Part shown: in pieces, positions 33,838-42,829 of the stretch
How positions within the stretch are numbered: position 1 is the stretch's first letter
Layout: each line of letters opens with the position of its first letter
Assembly: GCA_034401795.1 (NCBI GenBank)
Contig: CM067369.1
Coordinates: 140,442,496-140,506,495 of the forward strand
Source: Chaetoderma sp. LZ-2023a
Taxonomy: Eukaryota > Mollusca > Caudofoveata > Chaetodermatida > Chaetodermatidae
Direction: 5' to 3'
Length of the DNA: 64,000 nt
Made by a program: the position numbers and the translations under genes
The notes under the pieces: model-generated
Database searches by the model: none
The model's input: only the letters and a program-made list of their open reading frames with translations
What the model was told of the DNA's origin: nothing

Positions 33838-35968
33838 CAGGGCGCTTACCGCGGTAAGGACCACGCCGGTGTGTATGGCGACGGAGACAGTGCCGCTCTT
33901 GCATGCCTTGTGTCCACCACGGTCCCTAGGTGGACCGGTGGGAGGCCGGCTAGCCGACCACATGCAAGAGTGGGAACGGTTAACTCAGGACCGTTTAGTC
34001 TTGCGATGGCTTTCCGTGGGGTATCATCCAGAATGGATGACAGGCCCGCCGTCGCGACTGTCTCTGGTGCCAGTCTGGACTCCCATTCCGAGAGATCCAG
34101 ATCAAAGGTTGTGTATCGAGGAGGAGATAAATTCCCTCGTACAAAAAGGAGCTATTCAGCCGGCACAAAGGTGTCCGGGCTTCTATTCAACCCTGTTCTT
34201 GGTAACAAAACGCACCGGTGGGTGGAGACCGATTCTCAACCTCAAGCCATTGAACAAGTTCATCGAGACGCCCAGTTTCAAGATGGAAACGGTGCGCTCG
34301 GTGTTGGCGGGGTTGGAGAGGGGGATGTGGACGGCGTCGATAGATTTGAAGGACGCTTATTTCCACATCCCCATCCACAGGAGTTTCTGTCGCTTCCTGA
34401 GATTTGCATTCCAGGGCAGACAGTGGGAATTCAGGGTGTTGCCCTTCGGAATTTCCACGGCTCCTCGGGTTTTCACCCGTGTGGTTCTTGCGATCACAGC
34501 ATACCTCCGCAGGAGAAGCATAGCAGTCCACACGTACATAGACGACTGGCTGTTGAAAGCGCACACCCGGGAAAGTTTGTCCGCCAATCTGGAGATTGTT
34601 TTGAAAATTCTCACAGACTTGGGCTGGATGATCAATTTCCCAAAATCAGAGCTGACTCCATCCCAGAAGTTTGTTTACCTGGGGATGTTCTTCGATCTGG
34701 AGACAGGATATGTTTATCCTACTCAGGAGAGAGTTCAAATACTCATCTCGTTGATTCAGTCAGTGTGCGACAGTCGTCATGTCCTGGCACGGGTTTACTT
34801 GAGAATGCTGGGGTTGATGGTTTCGTTGGAACCAGTCATTCCTCAGGCCGCCTTACGCAGGCGGCCGATCCAGTTGTTTCTCATGACACAATGGACCCAG
34901 AGTACAGGTTCGCTGGACTCGAATGTGTCAGTGTTGGCGCCTCTGATTCACCACCTGCAATGGTGGTTGAATACAGAGAATCTCTTACCGGGGGTTTTGC
35001 TAACCCCTCCCCACCCTCAGGTGACTGTGTATACAGATGCATCGATGGAGGGCTGGGGAGCTTGCCTGGAAGAATCCACGATATCAGGGCTTTGGAATCT
35101 GGAACAGTCACAGGAACATATAAATCTACTGGAGCTAAGAGCAGTAGTCCTGGGCCTGGAACATTTCTTACAGAAAGTTCAGGGCAAGATTGTTCTTATT
35201 CGTTCAGACAACTCAACAGTTGTGACTTACATAAACCGCCAGGGCGGAACGAAGTCGCCCAGTCTCTGTATGATGACATGGAAACTGCTTTGTTGGTGTC
35301 TGGATCACCAGATTACCTTGAAAGCAGTTCATATTCCGGGAAGGTTAAACCTGCTAGCAGACTCATTGAGCCGAAGGATGAGTGTTTTACCCACGGAATG
35401 GCAACTAAATCAATGTGTGGCGGATCGTCTGTTCGACCATTGGGGGAAACCCAACATCGATTTGTTCGCAACGAAGAAGAATGCGAAGATGACGACGTAC
35501 GTCTCTCCGATTCCGGATCCAAGCGCTTTCGCAACAGATGCGTTAGCTATCAGCTGGGGGAGAATGTATGCATACGCATTCCCTCCAGCAATCCTGATTC
35601 CAAAAATTCTTCAGAAAATCAGACAAGAGGAATGCCAAGTGCTTCTGATCGCCCCGGATTGGCCAAGCCGATCATGGTATACGGATCTGCTGGACCTTCT
35701 GGTCTGCAATCCGGTTCCTCTGCCTCTGATGGACGATATTATCTTCCAGGGCAAGGCCCTTCACAACAATCCGTCAATGTTCAGATTGACTGCGTGGATG
35801 TTGTCAAGGAATCTAGAATTAAGGAGGGCTTTTCTGAGCAAGCAGCCATGTTTATGGCCAAAACCAGGAGGGGGTCAACCTCCAGAGCATATAATTATAA
35901 AATCAACAGATTTGCAGAATGGTGCTCAAAAAGATGTATTGATCCAATGGATTCATCTATTCAAGTAG
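33782..35968 (+). CDS. Reverse transcriptase-RNase H polyprotein of DIRS element 3
   Basis: A frame of 728 residues. The reverse transcriptase spans residues about 100-300, with GGWRPILNLKPLNKFIE, DLKDAYFHIPIHRSF, LPFGISTAPRVFTRV and the catalytic YIDDWLLKA. RNase H spans about 415-560, with YTDASMEGWG, HINLLELRAV, RSDNSTVVTYIN and HIPGRLNLLADSLSR, giving the D-E-D-D carboxylate set. A third conserved segment (about 580-690, with NIDLFAT, PDPSAFATDALAISW and YAFPPAILIPK) follows. In DIRS elements this segment has been described as a putative DNA adenine methyltransferase region. Length and domain order are normal for DIRS. Confidence 0.93.
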   Translation: MRAGRGGSREDLGVVIVPDRALTAVRTTPVCMATETVPLLHALCPPRSLGGPVGGRLADHMQEWERLTQDRLVLRWLSVGYHPEWMTGPPSRLSLVPVWTPIPRDPDQRLCIEEEINSLVQKGAIQPAQRCPGFYSTLFLVTKRTGGWRPILNLKPLNKFIETPSFKMETVRSVLAGLERGMWTASIDLKDAYFHIPIHRSFCRFLRFAFQGRQWEFRVLPFGISTAPRVFTRVVLAITAYLRRRSIAVHTYIDDWLLKAHTRESLSANLEIVLKILTDLGWMINFPKSELTPSQKFVYLGMFFDLETGYVYPTQERVQILISLIQSVCDSRHVLARVYLRMLGLMVSLEPVIPQAALRRRPIQLFLMTQWTQSTGSLDSNVSVLAPLIHHLQWWLNTENLLPGVLLTPPHPQVTVYTDASMEGWGACLEESTISGLWNLEQSQEHINLLELRAVVLGLEHFLQKVQGKIVLIRSDNSTVVTYINRQGGTKSPSLCMMTWKLLCWCLDHQITLKAVHIPGRLNLLADSLSRRMSVLPTEWQLNQCVADRLFDHWGKPNIDLFATKKNAKMTTYVSPIPDPSAFATDALAISWGRMYAYAFPPAILIPKILQKIRQEECQVLLIAPDWPSRSWYTDLLDLLVCNPVPLPLMDDIIFQGKALHNNPSMFRLTAWMLSRNLELRRAFLSKQPCLWPKPGGGQPPEHIIIKSTDLQNGAQKDVLIQWIHLFK

Positions 35969-36807
35969 TAGCTGATTTCCTCTGTCACCTCTATGATGCC
36001 TATAGCCTCAAGCCTAACTCTATTGCTGGTTATAAGTCAGCATTAATGTCTGTTATTCCTTGCTTGGCTAAGAGGGGAAGTGATGAAGTAAATACATTGA
36101 ATGTATTAATTAAAGGCATGGGCAATCTAAGACCAAGGAATCCTCCTGTGATTCCGTCTTGGAGTTTATCGCTAGTGCTTCAAGTACTAGGTGATAAGCC
36201 TTTTGAACCACTTAGTTCCATTTCTATGAAACTATTAACACTGAAGACTGTGTTTTTAATTGCTGCGGCTTCGGCTAGGCGTAGGAGTGAGATTCATGCC
36301 TTATCAGCCGAGGATGACCGTTTTGTGGTTTCAGGGGAAGGCCTTAAGCTGCTACCTAGGATTAATTTCTTGGCTAAAAATCAGTCGTTGAAATATCCAG
36401 GTCAACCTATTATTTTGCCTGCTTTAACTAGATATGATCCTAATTCTAAAGCATGGTGTCCCGTCCGGGCACTGCGCCGGTACAAACAACGTACGGCGGC
36501 ATGGCGCACCGACCAGTCAGCGTTATGGTTGTCATATATTGAACCCCATGGGAGGGCTTCTAAGGACACCATTTCCAGGTGGATTGTGGAATGCATTCAG
36601 TTTTGCCATAAATCCGCCACCGGGAAGCAGGTTGACGTGGCCAAGGCTCACAGTGTCCGCGGCGTAGTGACATCCACGGCCCTATTTAATGGGGTCCCTG
36701 TGGATGATATTATGTCGGTGGCTCAGTGGCACTGTGAGTCAAGTTTTACAGACCATTATCTCCGTGACACCTCTAATCCTCTCGCCTTGTCGGTTTTGAA
36801 AAAATAA
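33871..36807 (+). CDS. Tyrosine recombinase frame of DIRS element 3
   Basis: A frame of 978 residues. The recombinase itself occupies roughly the last 330 residues (from about 35,800): FAEWCSKRCIDPMDSSIQ, NLRPRNPPVIPSW, the catalytic Arg in ARRRSEIHALS, the HxxR block AHSVRG and the nucleophile Tyr in FTDHYLRDT. It would integrate the circular DNA form without making a target duplication. The upstream two thirds overlap the reverse transcriptase gene in another frame, with Ser/Gly-rich, low-similarity peptide. DIRS elements are known for overlapping pol and recombinase frames. Where translation really begins is not visible. Confidence 0.88.
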   Translation: MYGDGDSAALACLVSTTVPRWTGGRPASRPHARVGTVNSGPFSLAMAFRGVSSRMDDRPAVATVSGASLDSHSERSRSKVVYRGGDKFPRTKRSYSAGTKVSGLLFNPVLGNKTHRWVETDSQPQAIEQVHRDAQFQDGNGALGVGGVGEGDVDGVDRFEGRLFPHPHPQEFLSLPEICIPGQTVGIQGVALRNFHGSSGFHPCGSCDHSIPPQEKHSSPHVHRRLAVESAHPGKFVRQSGDCFENSHRLGLDDQFPKIRADSIPEVCLPGDVLRSGDRICLSYSGESSNTHLVDSVSVRQSSCPGTGLLENAGVDGFVGTSHSSGRLTQAADPVVSHDTMDPEYRFAGLECVSVGASDSPPAMVVEYRESLTGGFANPSPPSGDCVYRCIDGGLGSLPGRIHDIRALESGTVTGTYKSTGAKSSSPGPGTFLTESSGQDCSYSFRQLNSCDLHKPPGRNEVAQSLYDDMETALLVSGSPDYLESSSYSGKVKPASRLIEPKDECFTHGMATKSMCGGSSVRPLGETQHRFVRNEEECEDDDVRLSDSGSKRFRNRCVSYQLGENVCIRIPSSNPDSKNSSENQTRGMPSASDRPGLAKPIMVYGSAGPSGLQSGSSASDGRYYLPGQGPSQQSVNVQIDCVDVVKESRIKEGFSEQAAMFMAKTRRGSTSRAYNYKINRFAEWCSKRCIDPMDSSIQVVADFLCHLYDAYSLKPNSIAGYKSALMSVIPCLAKRGSDEVNTLNVLIKGMGNLRPRNPPVIPSWSLSLVLQVLGDKPFEPLSSISMKLLTLKTVFLIAAASARRRSEIHALSAEDDRFVVSGEGLKLLPRINFLAKNQSLKYPGQPIILPALTRYDPNSKAWCPVRALRRYKQRTAAWRTDQSALWLSYIEPHGRASKDTISRWIVECIQFCHKSATGKQVDVAKAHSVRGVVTSTALFNGVPVDDIMSVAQWHCESSFTDHYLRDTSNPLALSVLKK

Positions 36808-37329
36808 ATCGGTTTATATTTTTTGAGGTGATTTCCTCATTACTTATATATATCACAATTAATTTATGGAAACACCCACTTTTTTGGGCCTGCATCAGTC
36901 TTTACCGATGGGAAGATGATGTCAGCAGCCATTTTCAACAAGGTCAGTCTTGTTCATGTGTTGTCCGTTGTTGATTGTATTGTCACGATTACCCGTTATT
37001 AATATGGTGATGGTTTGTGTATTTGTGTGGTTCATTGTTGAGAGTTACGAAAATGGAGCTTTTTCGTCTCTGTCCTGTAGTACATGGCACTTGTACGTAG
37101 AGAGCGTATAGGACATTGAGGTCAGTCGACTCTTCCTCCCAGGAAGGAGGGGGGGGAGCGCATATGACATTCGGTCATCTCTCATACATCGGTCGTGTTA
37201 TCCGATGGTTAGTCAAATCCTGACTGTTTTTTCTTACAGTTTCAGAAGTTTAAGTGCCTTAAACGCAGAAAAGCGTATTGGGATGAGCTGGTCTTTTGAC
37301 CTCGCCTCCCTCCCGCCAGATTCACTTTC

Positions 37330-37721
37330 GAATTCTGGCAATATCAAAAGTATTAGGGAGGTAAGTATACTCTTGAAGTGAAATAAACGAAATCTAGGAT
37401 TTCTTTTTTCACGAGAGAGTTGATACTTACCTCCCTAGATACGGACCCGGCCTCTCCACCCCACAGAGGCTCGGTCTTCAGGCTCTTAATAGTTGCATGT
37501 GTGTCAGCCAATAATCTAGTCAGAGGAAGTGCTAGTCTGCGCATGCGCGGTGGTGGGGCTGGCATCCGCCAGACTACGCTCTGACTCCCTGCCCAGTAGG
37601 GGCACCTAACTGTTTTAAATCTGAGTGTTTATTGAGTGAAAGCCAATATTTAGCAATATCAAAAGTATTAGGGAGGTAAGTATCAACTCTCTCGTGAAAA
37701 AAGAAATCCTAGATTTCGTTT
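37330..37721 (+). repeat. Internal complementary region and right inverted repeat of DIRS element 3
   Basis: The stretch at about 37,345-37,440 equals the reverse complement of the left end joined to that of the right end (GTATTAGGGAGGTAAGTATA ... GATACTTACCTCCCTAGATA). The right inverted repeat follows and ends near TTTCGTTTA at 37,721. Confidence 0.92.
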
Positions 37722-38067
37722 AATCCCAGAGTCAACTTGAGGTAACTATACAGGTAAGCTGTTGAATCTTTTGAAACTATGGTGGGCTGTTGCTGCCATA
37801 TGTTGCTGCTTATGGCAGCACCAGCTACAAAGAAAAATTAAGTTCAAACTATTCAACAGAAAAATTTTAAATTGATCAAATACATACAATTCGTACATTT
37901 TTGTGACATAATTTCGATTTTCGTGATGGAGCTACACCATTTTCATATGACCTCAGGTAACATGTGACATATTTGATTATGATGTCAGATACTTGATTGT
38001 ACTTGATTGACAGATCATATACCTACATTGCTGACACATATCTGAATGTTATCTGTGTCTATTTCAG
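37722..38067 (+). other. Intron 2 of the HECT gene, last part
   Basis: A hairpin of the TGTTGAATATTTT family at about 37,763-37,861 has CTGTTGAAT opposed to ATTCAACAG around a TTGCTGC centre. After it comes the stretch that resembles 25,400-25,530, and then the acceptor ATCTGTGTCTATTTCAG. Confidence 0.65.
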
Positions 38068-38144
38068 ACTGTGCGCCAGATTTTGCCATTGTCACAGAAA
38101 AGACTGACTCTGATTGAACTTATTCTCAAGGAGTCTAGCACTGA
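38068..38144 (+). CDS. HECTD4: HECT E3 ubiquitin ligase (HECTD4-like), internal exon c
   Basis: A 77-nt exon with a strong acceptor (TGTGTCTATTTCAG) and a GTATGT donor. It starts on a codon boundary, as the previous exon requires, and reads 25 codons, including TVRQILPLSQKRLTLIELIL. It leaves two bases (GA) that the first base of the exon at 57,289 completes to Glu. The helical, Leu-rich peptide continues the region just before the HECT domain. DIRS element 3 lies in the intron upstream and the 17-kb nested transposon block in the intron downstream. Confidence 0.75.
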
Positions 38145-39718
38145 GTATGTTAAATGTTTGTACGATGTCTTGAATGTCACACAGACACCTTGTAGCTTAA
38201 TCAGTTGAACCTGAAACTCAAAATTCAAAAGATCATTCCAATTTAATTAATATTCTTTAAAATTTTGACAATAATTTAACTGCGAACTGTTGTTGCCTAT
38301 GGTAGCTACAATTTCCTGTCAAATTAGATTCGAAATAGTCAACAACTTAACTGTATAATAATCTTGAAATTAATATTCTTGAATTTCAGTGTTCAAGCAG
38401 TTATAATGGTTAAATTTTGTCAAGAAAATTTCAATTTTCTAATAGACTTACTTTGCGGACCAGGAGAAAACTATTTTCAAAGATTTACAATAAAATAACT
38501 GGTTCGATTATCGAGCTCGCCAATCCAGTGGTAAATTTTCAAAAATAGTCTACAATATCTTAAATCTCACACACAGATATTGTGGTTTTAGACCTTTAAT
38601 GGTCAAATTTGAACAATGGACATTTTTCAAGACCACTGAGGAAGCTGTTTTTGGCTGGTTTGGCCATTAAAGGGTTAATTATTTCGGTCAGTGTTGTGTA
38701 GATGATATTTATCCCCATGCATTTCAAAAGTGAGAGACTGTTTTTCTTGACATCAGTCTATGAATGCAATTAGTAATGGCTGCCATTGCATGATGGGTCT
38801 CTGTTAGTTGGAAAATATTATATTTGACCCTTTAGAGTAATTCAATGTTTTAAAATTAACCCTTTAAGCCTTAAATCTGTTCAATAAAATTTCCATTTTC
38901 TCAAAGAAAATCAATTTGCTGAGCAAAAGAAGACTATTTTTGAAAATTTGTCAGTGGAATGACTGGCTCGGTTATCGAGCCAGTCATTCCAGTGGTAAAT
39001 TTTCAAAAATAGTCTGTTGGTTTGCAAGTGAACATTTCTCAAGACCACTGCATAAGCCATTTTTTGGCTGATATAAGTGTTCAAGGGTTAAGCTCAATCA
39101 TATGCTTACAGAGCGACTTGAAAATTTGAGGATAATTAGACGTAAAGCAGCAACAACTTTCAGTCAATTAGTTTAACATTTTTCAAGAGAATATTTGGGA
39201 CAGCCTAGTGAATGGCATAGCTAGGTATTGTAAAAAATTGCTTAAGTCCTCAAATGCAGGGCTCAAAATAAACCATGTTTACATGTACAGTGATTTGTTG
39301 TTGTGCTGGTAAAATACTTATATTAGATGCACTGTGAACAAATGTATTATGTTTTATTAAGGTTTCATATTTAGTGTTTAATTACCTTAGGCCTAAACCT
39401 CTGGTATTTTAGAATGGTCTTAACTATCAGCACTCACTGTTAAAATAAATAACGTAACAAAAGATTTATTCTGACTACTTTTCTCAGCCTTGATCCACTA
39501 CACAAATATACGCTATTAAGCCTTTAACACTCAAGCCAGCCAAAAATTGCTTCTCAAGTGGTTTTATATGATCTTCTCATAGGGTAGTTTTGAATTGTAG
39601 TTTATAAATAAGCTACCTAGGCAAACAGATTGAAAAAGTTGGCACATGTTTACTCAGAATCCTGCTGGTGAATGACTGAGCTAACAAAGGGATTTTGTGC
39701 TTTTATTGGACATAATAG
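38145..39718 (+). other. Intron 3 of the HECT gene, first part: palindromic repeats
   Basis: It holds a TGTTGAATATTTT-type hairpin at about 38,255-38,345, TTAACCC-family palindromes at 38,395-38,676 and 38,858-39,091, and another decayed hairpin near 39,120-39,190. The remainder up to 39,718 is unassigned and AT-rich. Confidence 0.65.
38858..39091. repeat. Palindromic MITE-like unit (TTAACCC family), best-preserved ends
   Basis: It starts TTAACCCTTTAAG and ends GTTCAAGGGTTAA, an inverted terminal repeat bounded by TTAA. The centre is a near-perfect palindrome: 'gaagactatttttgaaaatt' ... 'ggctcggttatcgagcc' ... 'aaattttcaaaaatagtc'. Length is 234 bp. TTAA borders with CCCTT ends suggest a piggyBac-type MITE; Kolobok also uses TTAA. 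Confidence 0.8.
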
Positions 39719-40029
39719 TCCGTGGGCTGGAGGGGCCCACCTGGATATCCCCCCCCCCCGCCACTAATTGACGAAACTATATTTTTCTAACAGCTTTCGA
39801 TGTCCTCTTTAAGATTATGTATGTTAACATGTGATAAACTGGGACTCAATATGGTTTTTGATGGGTTATGTTAGAGCTAATACCCACAGTGAAGCAGACC
39901 ATATTACGGGTTAGGGGTATTAAAAACTGAACTATCTTTTGATAGAATCGTTGTAGTTTGGTGATCGACCACTCAAAATGTTGCTTATAGTATCGTCTAT
40001 GATTGCATATGGGTTACATGAAAATCAGG
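39719..40029 (+). repeat. Outer part of the left terminal repeat of the long-TIR transposon
   Basis: The reverse complement of about 56,565-56,876 with high identity; the main difference is the length of the C/G run near 39,751. The repeat resumes at 53,004 after the DIRS insertion. Confidence 0.92.
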
Positions 40030-40205
40030 TTCTACTTCGAATAATACTTACCAGATGTACTATTATGATAATGTCTATTATCTAGTCTAGCTCAAAATAA
40101 ACAATTAAAACGCCGCACTCTCCTGGTCCTGCCCATACTGTGTCCGGGAATACCATAGCCGCAGGTACCGAGTCAATTCCCAATCACAGTCAGATTCGTC
40201 TATTT
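40030..40205 (+). repeat. Left inverted terminal repeat of DIRS element 4
   Basis: The reverse complement of about 52,808-52,965. It shares AATACTTACCAGATGTACTA at the tip and the GGTACCGAGTCAATTCCCAA block (on opposite strands) further in. Confidence 0.92.
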
Positions 40206-40792
40206 TGCGCTTTTGAAAAGTCGCTGTTTTTCTAGACCTAGTTAATTGAGCAATAAGGAGTTTAGCGAGCGTATTTTACGTGGTTATCGGTGGACTCATG
40301 GAGGAATTGGGAAAATCATCACAGGGGCAGGTTGTATCAATCTAGAATTTATACATTCATGCCATAATGACTGTTTGAAATTTCCTTAAATTGGCACATT
40401 GTTTTAAAATGTTAGCCATTGTTGGAGTCGCTTCTGTACCCGTTAACTTTTAGTTTAATTTGGGTACTCGGTTAATTTTCTCTTGCGACTCGGTTCCTCT
40501 AAATATGGATGCGCCCTTAGCCAAGATGGCAGCGCCCATGAATTATGTCGTTCTTGGCCTGGTGTGTCTATGCACTCTGTTTATCGCCGATATTAGCTTT
40601 CGCTTCATTGTCGAGGGTGTTTGTAGAGATCGGCGATGTAGCCTTGGTGATTTAACGTTAGTTAAAGGCTGAGTTGTGTGTTTTAAAAAATTTTCACTCA
40701 AAAAAGTTTCAAATATCTCCTGCCTAAGAACTTGATTATCATTAATTTAAGAGAAAGTTAATGTGTTTAAGAAATCTTAACTATCAAGTCGA

Positions 40793-42805
40793 TTGTGCGT
40801 ATTGCTCGTCATCATTTGTCATGTGCAGCGTTTTAATTTTTCCCTGTGTTCGCAGAAACCTAAAAATCTGGATACGTTGTGCCAAAAGTGCAACCGGTTC
40901 ATGAAACGGAAGTATTTGGGACATCACTGCATGGCATGCGCCCAGTGTAAGGTCGGGAGCCCTTGTGATGTGTGTGTGAAGTGGTCGTCGGCAATGGTGG
41001 CAGAGTTCGACAGGGATCGGCGTGCGAGACTGGAGAGGATCGCGAAGGATAAGGCAGCGAAGTTGCAGCAGGCGTCGTTGATGGGACTGGAAGGTCGGCT
41101 GAATGACAGGATGGATTCAGCTCTGGGCGTATGGGCAGCCCAGTTCAAGGCAATGTTTGAATCATTGCAGTCCACGGTCCCGGTGACGCAAGCTGGTGCA
41201 GGACAACCATTAGGTGGTCCGGCTAGTTCTGCTGAGGGTCATGCACCTGCCCCTTCTCTGTCCTTGGCTCAAGAGCCGACGATAGAGGAGGAAGATTTGT
41301 TGCTGATGGAAGATTCCGGCATGCCGGATCTTTCTAAGACGTCAATGCCCGGTACGTCCCAGGGGTCGCTCTCGGGATTAGTACGGGTTTGCCAGGCGGA
41401 CGGTGATGTCGACGTTCCGTCGGGCATTTTCCATCCGCTATTTGTGCAACCGGAGGGGTCAGCAGAGCCGTGTTTTGCGGTTCCTGCTGGTATCCCGGCG
41501 GCGTTAGGTGCGGCTCCTATCGGAATGCCGTCGCCTGCCATAGGTAAAGCGGTCGTGGTCCCGACTCCCGTGCTGGAGCCAACGGACTGCGGAGAATCCG
41601 GGTCTGGCGATTCGTTAGACACCGGTGCCGCTGGTAGTCGCGCTGTGGATGCGCTCTGTCTTGGCAGAGACATGTCTCATAGCGCTCAGCATGGATCGTC
41701 GGTGGCCCTCTCATCTAAGGGAGAGAGGGAGGATGAAAACGGGAGTTCATTGATGGACGAGTCCGTTTTCTGCACCGGAGCTGAATGGGTGCAGGTCCTC
41801 GGATGGATGACCAATCGTCTCGGGTTGGCATCTGATCTGGGATCTCAGCGCGATCCGGCGATGGAGCGGATGTCAGAGCGAGCGGCTAGCGCTCTGTCAA
41901 GTGGCTCTTCTGCCATGCCGACACTCCCGTTGGACACGCAGACTTCTGACATGCTGGAAGTTGCGGCATACCGTCTGGTTCAGCCAGACTATGCATTGCC
42001 AAAGGCCCCGAAGGGGATAAGGAGTAGGGTCCGTTTTCCGGAGCTGGCCTATCATCAGTACGCCCGTGTTCCACGGTTTTCCGTTGCGGAACGAGAGGCT
42101 CTGAATAGGCCGTTGGCTGGGAAAGCTAAGGGGCGGTCGCATCCTTTGGTTTCCCAGACCAACAAAGACCCGTTCAATGAGCTCACGCTCATTGAAGATG
42201 CGGCGAGGGCAGCCATGGCTGCGCTGTCGCACGGGTGTACCGTCCTGCAGGGTATGCTGGACTGCACGGTCCCGGCGTTGTTCGGGACACCATGCGCCTG
42301 TCTCAGGATTGCCAGGGCCAGGGTGTTCACTAGGACATTGGCAGAAAGGCGGAAAATGGTTCTCGATTGTGTAGAACCAGGACCAGAGATGAGGGCTGCA
42401 TTGTCTTCTGCGCCTTTCATAGGTCCAGGCTTGTTCGGCGGCTCGGCACGACAAGCTCTCTCCAAGGTCGCTTCAATGGTTGCAGGACAGGAGGTAGTCG
42501 GCAAGTCGTGGAAGTCGACTAAGAGGACACAGCCGCAGCAGTCCTACAGGCAACATCGCCAGGAGCAGCAACGACAGCGTCCTAGATCGCCCTTCCGTCC
42601 TTCTGGCCGTGATGCCCATACGCCATCCGGATCACAGGGACCTGGCCGTTCATCCTCATACAAGTCCTCTAATAAGAGGCTGTATGAGGAAGACAGGAAG
42701 GGTGGCGGTTCGGGCCGTGGCGGCTACCGTAAGGATAGCCGTGGCGGCGGTTCTGGACCGTCGTACTACAAGAAACCGAGGGGCGGCCGTGGGGCTCGTT
42801 CCTGA
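40793..42805 (+). CDS. gag-like protein of DIRS element 4
   Basis: An open frame of 670 residues. The Cys/His-rich head (CQKC, GHHCMACAQC, CDVCVKW) has the same spacing logic as in element 3, showing this module is conserved across DIRS subfamilies. An acidic Ser/Pro middle and a Gln/Arg/Gly-rich tail (QQQRQRPRSPF, RGGYRKDSRGGGSG) follow. A pyrimidine-rich CTGTGTTCGCAG lies just before the head, again a possible leader splice acceptor. The upstream short frame at 40,460-40,672 is leader sequence. Confidence 0.85.
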   Translation: MCVLLVIICHVQRFNFSLCSQKPKNLDTLCQKCNRFMKRKYLGHHCMACAQCKVGSPCDVCVKWSSAMVAEFDRDRRARLERIAKDKAAKLQQASLMGLEGRLNDRMDSALGVWAAQFKAMFESLQSTVPVTQAGAGQPLGGPASSAEGHAPAPSLSLAQEPTIEEEDLLLMEDSGMPDLSKTSMPGTSQGSLSGLVRVCQADGDVDVPSGIFHPLFVQPEGSAEPCFAVPAGIPAALGAAPIGMPSPAIGKAVVVPTPVLEPTDCGESGSGDSLDTGAAGSRAVDALCLGRDMSHSAQHGSSVALSSKGEREDENGSSLMDESVFCTGAEWVQVLGWMTNRLGLASDLGSQRDPAMERMSERAASALSSGSSAMPTLPLDTQTSDMLEVAAYRLVQPDYALPKAPKGIRSRVRFPELAYHQYARVPRFSVAEREALNRPLAGKAKGRSHPLVSQTNKDPFNELTLIEDAARAAMAALSHGCTVLQGMLDCTVPALFGTPCACLRIARARVFTRTLAERRKMVLDCVEPGPEMRAALSSAPFIGPGLFGGSARQALSKVASMVAGQEVVGKSWKSTKRTQPQQSYRQHRQEQQRQRPRSPFRPSGRDAHTPSGSQGPGRSSSYKSSNKRLYEEDRKGGGSGRGGYRKDSRGGGSGPSYYKKPRGGRGARS

Positions 42806-42829
42806 CGGGTTTCCGGCGGAACCAGTACC

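Larger units (their letters stand above)
30676..37721 (+). mobile_element. DIRS-type retrotransposon, element 3 (looks whole)
   Basis: A complete-looking 7.0-kb element in intron 2 of the HECT gene, in the gene's orientation. Order: left inverted repeat, leader, gag frame (31,708-33,837), reverse transcriptase-RNase H frame (33,782-35,968), tyrosine recombinase in the 3' part of a third frame (33,871-36,807), internal complementary region (about 37,330-37,440) and right inverted repeat (about 37,505-37,721). The two inverted repeats are nearly identical over about 195 bp, which means a young insertion. There is no target duplication, as expected for tyrosine recombinase integration. I see no interruption in the three frames. 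It is CpG-rich, unlike its relatives at 1-7.9 and 14.2-20.7 kb. Confidence 0.95.

Noticed and set aside
40460-40672. 70-codon frame upstream of gag in DIRS element 4
   Set aside because: It lies in the leader, has no counterpart in elements 1-3 and no recognisable domain. A hydrophobic stretch alone is not enough.
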